A DNA stretch of 16,925 nt from contig JAHWIB010000027.1 of the NCBI GenBank assembly GCA_019322815.1, positions 1-16,925 on the forward strand. Direction: 5' to 3'. Position numbers and translations under genes: made by a program. This document shows positions 13,206 to 16,925 of this stretch, piece after piece. A model generated the notes under the pieces. The model saw nothing but the letters and a program-made list of their open reading frames with translations. It was not told the DNA's origin and ran no database searches. Origin of the DNA: Candidatus Woesearchaeota archaeon. Lineage in GTDB: Archaea; Nanobdellota; Nanobdellia; Woesearchaeales; WJKL01. How positions within the stretch are numbered: the first letter of the stretch is position 1; the number at the start of each line of letters is the position of its first letter.

Positions 13206-13980
13206 GATGATAACATCACAAACAGTAAAAAGAGGAGGGGCTTTTTTAGAGAGAAGATTATCTAGAACAACTATTGATGATCATTCTGATGAACTTAATC
13301 CTGAACATGTTATTAATAGATTAGTTGCTGCTTTAAATTATGCTATTAATTTAGGGCAAAAAAATGAGTTGTATGACCGATTAAAAGAAATTGAAAGACA
13401 AGCTGCAGATAAGTGTAAACAATTATCTAGATTTTATTCAGTAGAAGGCAGAGTAGTCAGCTTGATTGGCAATGTACCTTATGAAGCTAAGAAACTACGA
13501 GAAGAAATAACCTCCTTACTTTTTGAGGAAGATAAGGTCAGAGCGGAATTAAAGCAAAGAAAAGATGATTATGGATTAGCTGATTATGTTGCTGAATCCA
13601 TTGTTTATGAATTGGCCAGACTGCCAAGATCAAGAAAGGCTGAAAATGTTTATAGAAGAATAGGATGGCCTAAGAAAAATCAAAGACTTGATGAATGTGT
13701 TTCTGCTATCAGAGAGGCAGTTCCTGATGGAAGATGGATCTATTTTCCAACTGAAAAACTAAATCATAAAAGTGATACTTATTTTGTACAGTTAGCAAGA
13801 ATATCAGCAGCGACAGGCAAACCTATTCTTGAGATAGCTATGATTTACCATGGAAATTCAGAAGATGTTGTATTGACAAAAGTAACTCCTGAAGGAGAAG
13901 CAGATGTTGATTTTAAGGAATTTGATGATGGAGGGCATGCTGTAAGTTATCTTATGAAAAAAGTAGTTTCAGATATTTGA
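13174..13980 (+). CDS. Unrecognised soluble protein
   Basis: I do not recognise this gene. The frame gives 268 residues from the ATG at 13174, or 257 from the ATG at 13207 (MITSQTVKRGGAFLERR). No clear ribosome binding site decides the start; GTG at 13198 is another option. The middle (about 50-150) is helical and charged, with EIERQAADKCKQLSRFY and LREEITSLLFEEDKVRAELK suggesting a coiled coil. The last 100 residues contain YRRIGWPKK, GRWIYFPTEKLNHKSDTYF and a mixed alpha/beta pattern. There is no TM helix or signal peptide. Some Arg codons are CGA, which most neighbours avoid, so transfer is possible. It lies alone between a GNAT gene and the NAD(P)HX dehydratase. Confidence 0.6.
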   Translation: MNSYHCHIVVKMITSQTVKRGGAFLERRLSRTTIDDHSDELNPEHVINRLVAALNYAINLGQKNELYDRLKEIERQAADKCKQLSRFYSVEGRVVSLIGNVPYEAKKLREEITSLLFEEDKVRAELKQRKDDYGLADYVAESIVYELARLPRSRKAENVYRRIGWPKKNQRLDECVSAIREAVPDGRWIYFPTEKLNHKSDTYFVQLARISAATGKPILEIAMIYHGNSEDVVLTKVTPEGEADVDFKEFDDGGHAVSYLMKKVVSDI

Positions 13981-14001
13981 TAGGAAATTCTTATTCTAGC
14001 A

Positions 14002-14045
14002 ATATTTATATATTATAATTTTATATAAAAAGAAAAAGAGGTTTA
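14002..14045 (+). promoter_or_regulatory. TATA box and ribosome binding site of the dehydratase gene
   Basis: The sequence atatttatata (14002-14012) is about 40 nt before the ATG, so a short leader of about 14 nt is expected. It contains gaggt (about 14038-14042), a good ribosome binding site. This start therefore uses a leader, unlike many others here. Confidence 0.5.
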
Positions 14046-14046
14046 A

Positions 14047-14865
14047 ATGAAGTTTCTTAAAAAAAGAGAGATATGGAGCCATAAAGGAGATTACGGCAGA
14101 GTTCTTGTTATTGGAGGCAGTAGAGATCTAATAGGAGCTCCTGCTTTAGCTGGATTAGCTGCATTAAGAACCGGTGTTGATATTTCTATCATAGCTGCAC
14201 CTGAACAAGCTGCATGGACAATCAATAATTATTCTCCTGATCTGATAACAAAGAAATTTGAAGGAGAGTTTTTCAACTGGGATAATGTAAAGGATGTTAT
14301 TGATTTATGTGAAGATGGAAATTTTGATGCTGTTTTGATTGGCCCTGGACTAGGACTAGAGCCTAATACAATGGATTTTGCAAAAGAAGTTGTTGAAAGA
14401 GTTGAACTGCCTAAAATAATAGATGCAGATGCTTTGAAGGCATTAAAGGATGCAGAAATAAGAAATGCAATCTTAACTCCTCATGCAGGAGAATTTAAAA
14501 TACTATTTGATGAAGATCTGCCTCAAAATATAAATGAAAGAACAGGAATTGTTAAAAGTTATGCAAGAAAAGACAAGATAATCTTATTAAAAGGGCATGC
14601 TGATATAATAACAGACGGTGAAAAGACAAAATTAAACCATACAGGAAATCCAGGAATGACTGTTGGAGGGACAGGTGATGTTTTAGCTGGATTATGTTTG
14701 GGATTTTTAGCGCAGACAAAAGATTTATTTAATTCTGCATTTGCTGCTGCTTATCTTAATGGAAAGATAGGAGATTACCTGCTTAAGAAAAAAGGTTATG
14801 GGTTTACTACTTCTGATATGATTCAGAATATTTGTAATGTTAAGAAAAAGATTAGATGGATTTAA
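14047..14865 (+). CDS. nnrD: ADP/ATP-dependent NAD(P)H-hydrate dehydratase
   Basis: This 272-residue ribokinase-like enzyme repairs the damaged cofactor NAD(P)HX back to NAD(P)H using a nucleotide. Family motifs are HKGDYGRVLVIGGS (12-25), IGPGLG (98-103), LTPHAGEF (143-150), KGH (182-184) and NPGMTVGGTGDVLAG (201-215), with Asp211 as the catalytic base. The length fits the stand-alone dehydratase domain. The epimerase (NAXE-like) domain, often fused in bacteria and archaea, is absent and is not elsewhere in this window. The start is supported by a GAGGT site 5 nt upstream. Other carbohydrate-kinase family roles are possible, but the GGTGD and HxGE pattern favours this one. Confidence 0.92.
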   Translation: MKFLKKREIWSHKGDYGRVLVIGGSRDLIGAPALAGLAALRTGVDISIIAAPEQAAWTINNYSPDLITKKFEGEFFNWDNVKDVIDLCEDGNFDAVLIGPGLGLEPNTMDFAKEVVERVELPKIIDADALKALKDAEIRNAILTPHAGEFKILFDEDLPQNINERTGIVKSYARKDKIILLKGHADIITDGEKTKLNHTGNPGMTVGGTGDVLAGLCLGFLAQTKDLFNSAFAAAYLNGKIGDYLLKKKGYGFTTSDMIQNICNVKKKIRWI

Positions 14866-14888
14866 TGACAATATTTTTAAATATCAAA

Positions 14889-14940
14889 GTATAAATACAT
14901 AAAAAAAGGAGTTAACAGGATTAACTTCAAAAAAGGAGGT
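14889..14940 (+). promoter_or_regulatory. Leader of the DUF378 gene: hairpin and two SD-like sites
   Basis: A TATA-like agtataaatac (14889-14899) is followed by the hairpin GGAGUUAA/UUAACUUC (14908-14928, 5-nt loop), which hides a first GGAG. A second, open ggaggt (14935-14940) is the real ribosome binding site before the ATG at 14950. Another AT-rich box (about 14869-14884) is an alternative promoter. Confidence 0.4.
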
Positions 14941-14949
14941 TAGTAAAAA

Positions 14950-15156
14950 ATGGCTGAAAAAATGAGTACAGTTGATTGGATTGCAGCTGTTCTGTTGATC
15001 ATAGGAGGCTTGAATTGGGGCCTTGTAGGAATCAACAGAGGATGGGATCTGGTAAACCTAATATTTGGTTCTATATCCTGGCTGGCAAGTATAGTTTATA
15101 TATTAGTAGGAATAGCTGCATTATACAAAATTTATCAGTTAGCTACTAAAAAATAA
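14950..15156 (+). CDS. DUF378 family two-TM membrane protein
   Basis: This 68-residue protein has two TM helices (about 7-29 and 40-62). The loop and helix signatures STVDWIAAVLLIIGGLNWGL, IFGSISWLASIVYILVGIAA and LYKIYQLA are typical of DUF378. The family is small and widespread in bacteria and archaea, and its function is unknown. The strong GGAGGT site 9 nt before the ATG suggests efficient translation. It stands alone between the dehydratase and the antiporter, each with its own promoter. Confidence 0.9.
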   Translation: MAEKMSTVDWIAAVLLIIGGLNWGLVGINRGWDLVNLIFGSISWLASIVYILVGIAALYKIYQLATKK

Positions 15157-15190
15157 ATTAATTTTTCTTTTTCTTTTTTTATATTTAATT
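15157..15190 (+). terminator. U-rich terminator after the DUF378 gene
   Basis: tttttctttttctttttttat directly follows the stop codon: three U-runs without a stem, the usual archaeal factor-independent terminator. The antiporter promoter comes right after it. Confidence 0.6.
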
Positions 15191-15191
15191 T

Positions 15192-15239
15192 CCGAAACAT
15201 ATTTATACGGTTTTGATTAAGTAATATAAAAAGAGAGGA
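15192..15239 (+). promoter_or_regulatory. BRE/TATA promoter of the antiporter gene
   Basis: BRE ccgaaac (15192-15198) precedes TATA tatttatac (15200-15208). Transcription should start near 15229, about 15 nt before the ATG at 15244. The short leader holds agagagga (15232-15239) as ribosome binding site. Confidence 0.6.
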
Positions 15240-15243
15240 TACT

Positions 15244-16925
15244 ATGGCAGATATTATCATTGAACTTGCAATATTATTTATAACAGCTACATTACTTGCT
15301 TATGTTAGTAAACTATTCAAGCAGCCGATAATACCTGCTTATATCTTAGCAGGAATTATTCTTGTTTTAACTGGTTTGGTCAAGACAAATTCTGTTGTCA
15401 ATACAATCTCAACATTAGGCATTGCTTTCTTGTTGTTTATTGTGGGGTTAGAGCTTGAATTCAAAAGATTAAAGGATGTTGGATTAATCAGCACTGCCGG
15501 AGGTTTTTTATTATGTTTAATATTATTTGGAATCGGAATGTTAGCAGGAAATTTATTAGGATTTGCTGCTCTGCAGTCTGTTTATATCGGCTTGGTTATT
15601 GCTTTCAGCTCAACTATGGTTGTTATCAAGCTGCTTTCTGACAGAAGCGAATTAGATACACTGCATGCAAGGATTATTATTGGAATTTTATTGATGCAGG
15701 ATTTATTTGCTATAATAGCATTATTTGTCCTTTCTTCGCTGCAAAGTTTTTCATTCAATGTTGTATTAAAATCTTTAGGAGGATTGGCAGTAATTCTATT
15801 TGTTCTGATTATTGCGAGTAAATTTATTTTGCCGCTTATTTTCAAATATGCTGCAAGAACAGAAGAATTATTATTTACATCAGCTATTGCAATCTGCCTG
15901 GCTTTGATTGGATTATTTGAATATATGGGATTATCTATAGCAATTGGAGCATTTTTAGCAGGAGTAGCTTTAGCTAACCTGGAATATAATATTGAGATTA
16001 TAAGTCTAGTCAAACCTTTAAGTGATTTTTTTGCTGTTATATTTTTTGTCTCTCTTGGAATGATGCTTAATGTCAAAATACTGAGCAGCATAGTGATTCC
16101 TATTATAGTATTATTAATACTTACTCTATTTCTAAAACCTTTTTTGATAATGCTGCTTACTTCATTTTTTGGCTATAAAAAAAGACCTAGTTTTTTAATC
16201 TCAATGTCTTTGGCGCAGGCAAGCGAGTTTTCATTAATCCTTGCTGTTCTTGGTCTAAGTTTAGGCCATTTGACAGAAGAAATTTTTTCAATAATCACTT
16301 TATTAGCAATGGTTACTATGGGTTTAACAGCTTATTTATTCCAATATGAACAATGGATATATAAATTATTATCAAAACCTCTTAATATCTTTGAAAAAGT
16401 TAGTAAAGAAGAGCTTGAATATATTCCTAGAAAAATTAAAAAGGATGTTATATTAGCTGGGTACCATAGATTAGGATACAATATATTCAATACTTTAAGG
16501 AATCTTAAGAAAAGTTTTCTTGTAGTTGATTATAATCCAGAGGTTGTAAAGAGTTTAGTTTCTAAAAAAATTCCATGTATATATGGAGATATTGGAGATG
16601 TAGAAATATTAAACAGGCTGGATTTAAAAGATGTTAAGATGATTATTTCAACTGTGCCTGATAGACAGGATAACTTATTATTAATTAAGAAAACAAAAGA
16701 TGTGAATAAGGAGGCAGTTGTAATTGTCACTTCTATGAATGTTGATGATGCTCTTGATTTGTATAATGCAGGAGCAGATTATGTAATACTGCCTCATTTC
16801 TTAGGAGGAGAAAGGGTTTCTATATTATTAGAAGAATCAAGCAAAGATATCAAAAAATTATTAGAATATAAACTAAGTCATATAAAAGAACTTAAGAAAA
16901 GAAGAATTCTTGGACATAAACATCC
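15244..16925 (+). CDS. CPA2-type cation/proton antiporter with TrkA-N domain (partial)
   Basis: About 560 codons are present; the gene runs off the right edge. The first about 380 residues form an antiporter membrane domain with roughly 12 helices. GIAFLLFIVGLELEFKRL (59-76) and AFSSTMVVIKLLSDRSELDT (120-139) are CPA2/KefB signatures. The ion-site dyad Gln152-Asp153 (LLMQDLFAI) lies in the helix that carries the QD or ND pair in this family. From about residue 400 a TrkA-N/RCK domain starts (DVILAGYHRLGYNIF, then FLVVDYNP, IYGDIGDVEIL and IISTVPD), a Rossmann fold that binds nucleotide and gates transport. It probably exports K+ or Na+ in exchange for protons at the cell membrane. The ion is not decided by the sequence seen. 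The start is supported by a promoter and an AGAGAGGA site. Confidence 0.9.
   Translation, partial: MADIIIELAILFITATLLAYVSKLFKQPIIPAYILAGIILVLTGLVKTNSVVNTISTLGIAFLLFIVGLELEFKRLKDVGLISTAGGFLLCLILFGIGMLAGNLLGFAALQSVYIGLVIAFSSTMVVIKLLSDRSELDTLHARIIIGILLMQDLFAIIALFVLSSLQSFSFNVVLKSLGGLAVILFVLIIASKFILPLIFKYAARTEELLFTSAIAICLALIGLFEYMGLSIAIGAFLAGVALANLEYNIEIISLVKPLSDFFAVIFFVSLGMMLNVKILSSIVIPIIVLLILTLFLKPFLIMLLTSFFGYKKRPSFLISMSLAQASEFSLILAVLGLSLGHLTEEIFSIITLLAMVTMGLTAYLFQYEQWIYKLLSKPLNIFEKVSKEELEYIPRKIKKDVILAGYHRLGYNIFNTLRNLKKSFLVVDYNPEVVKSLVSKKIPCIYGDIGDVEILNRLDLKDVKMIISTVPDRQDNLLLIKKTKDVNKEAVVIVTSMNVDDALDLYNAGADYVILPHFLGGERVSILLEESSKDIKKLLEYKLSHIKELKKRRILGHKH

Noticed and set aside
13170..13240. tRNA D-arm-like text (tagtggttaagat)
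   Set aside because: No T-arm or acceptor complement follows, and the sequence continues as an open reading frame.
15582..16091. Minus-strand 169-codon frame inside the antiporter
   Set aside because: It mirrors the well-conserved antiporter frame and shows only the biased residues expected of a shadow frame, with no promoter.
1..16925. CRISPR array, transposon ends, tRNA or rRNA genes
   Set aside because: No regularly spaced repeats, transposase motifs, GGTTCGA-type T-loops or rRNA-like segments were found by reading both strands.

Overview
The window is AT-rich archaeal chromosome. The evidence is an archaeal/eukaryotic-type translation operon (L7Ae, S28e, L24e, aEF-2 with the diphthamide histidine), a class III (archaeal) type IV pilin with its aspartyl prepilin peptidase, and BRE+TATA promoters about 26 nt upstream of many ATG codons, which implies many leaderless mRNAs. 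The strong A/T bias, very tight packing, many small membrane proteins and degenerate or minimal enzyme families suggest a DPANN-type archaeon (Woesearchaeota/Pacearchaeota-like). The phylum is an inference. No rRNA, tRNA, transposase or CRISPR array was found.

Layout. 64-1420: a membrane-anchored winged-helix protein (minus) divergent from a 4-TM protein (plus). 1417-4980 (minus): operon rpl7ae-rps28e-rpl24e-ndk-fusA. Its roughly 117-nt leader contains a kink-turn-like hairpin and a second hairpin that could compete with the ribosome binding site. 5207-5923 (minus): a cis-prenyltransferase homologue with the catalytic Asp replaced. 5996-6865 (plus): prepilin peptidase. 6862-8195 (minus): two overlapping HIT-family genes, both lacking the central catalytic His. 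8279-9808 (plus): three membrane proteins (DUF4234, DUF4013, 4-TM), followed under a separate promoter by a type IV pilin and a stand-alone NFACT-R protein (9857-11109). 11112-11224: a GC-richer structured element ending in a U-run. 11266-12447: a very small HExxH protein and a DUF483-like protein. 12448-12915 (minus): a GNAT acetyltransferase. 12971-13980: a strong promoter, a structured leader and an unrecognised 268-codon gene. 14047-15156: NAD(P)HX dehydratase and a DUF378 protein. 15244-end: a CPA2 antiporter with a TrkA-N/RCK domain, cut off by the window.

How the genes work together. The ribosomal operon and EF-2 make a growth-linked translation unit, probably autoregulated by L7Ae. 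The prepilin peptidase and the pilin are an enzyme-substrate pair 3 kb apart. The metabolic genes (NAD(P)HX repair, cation/proton antiport, HIT proteins) are housekeeping or stress-related. All three convergent junctions abut or overlap at their stop codons. The best candidates for undescribed biology are three RNA structures (L7Ae leader, 11112-11224, 13031-13093) and the paired loss of catalytic residues in the HIT and prenyltransferase homologues.
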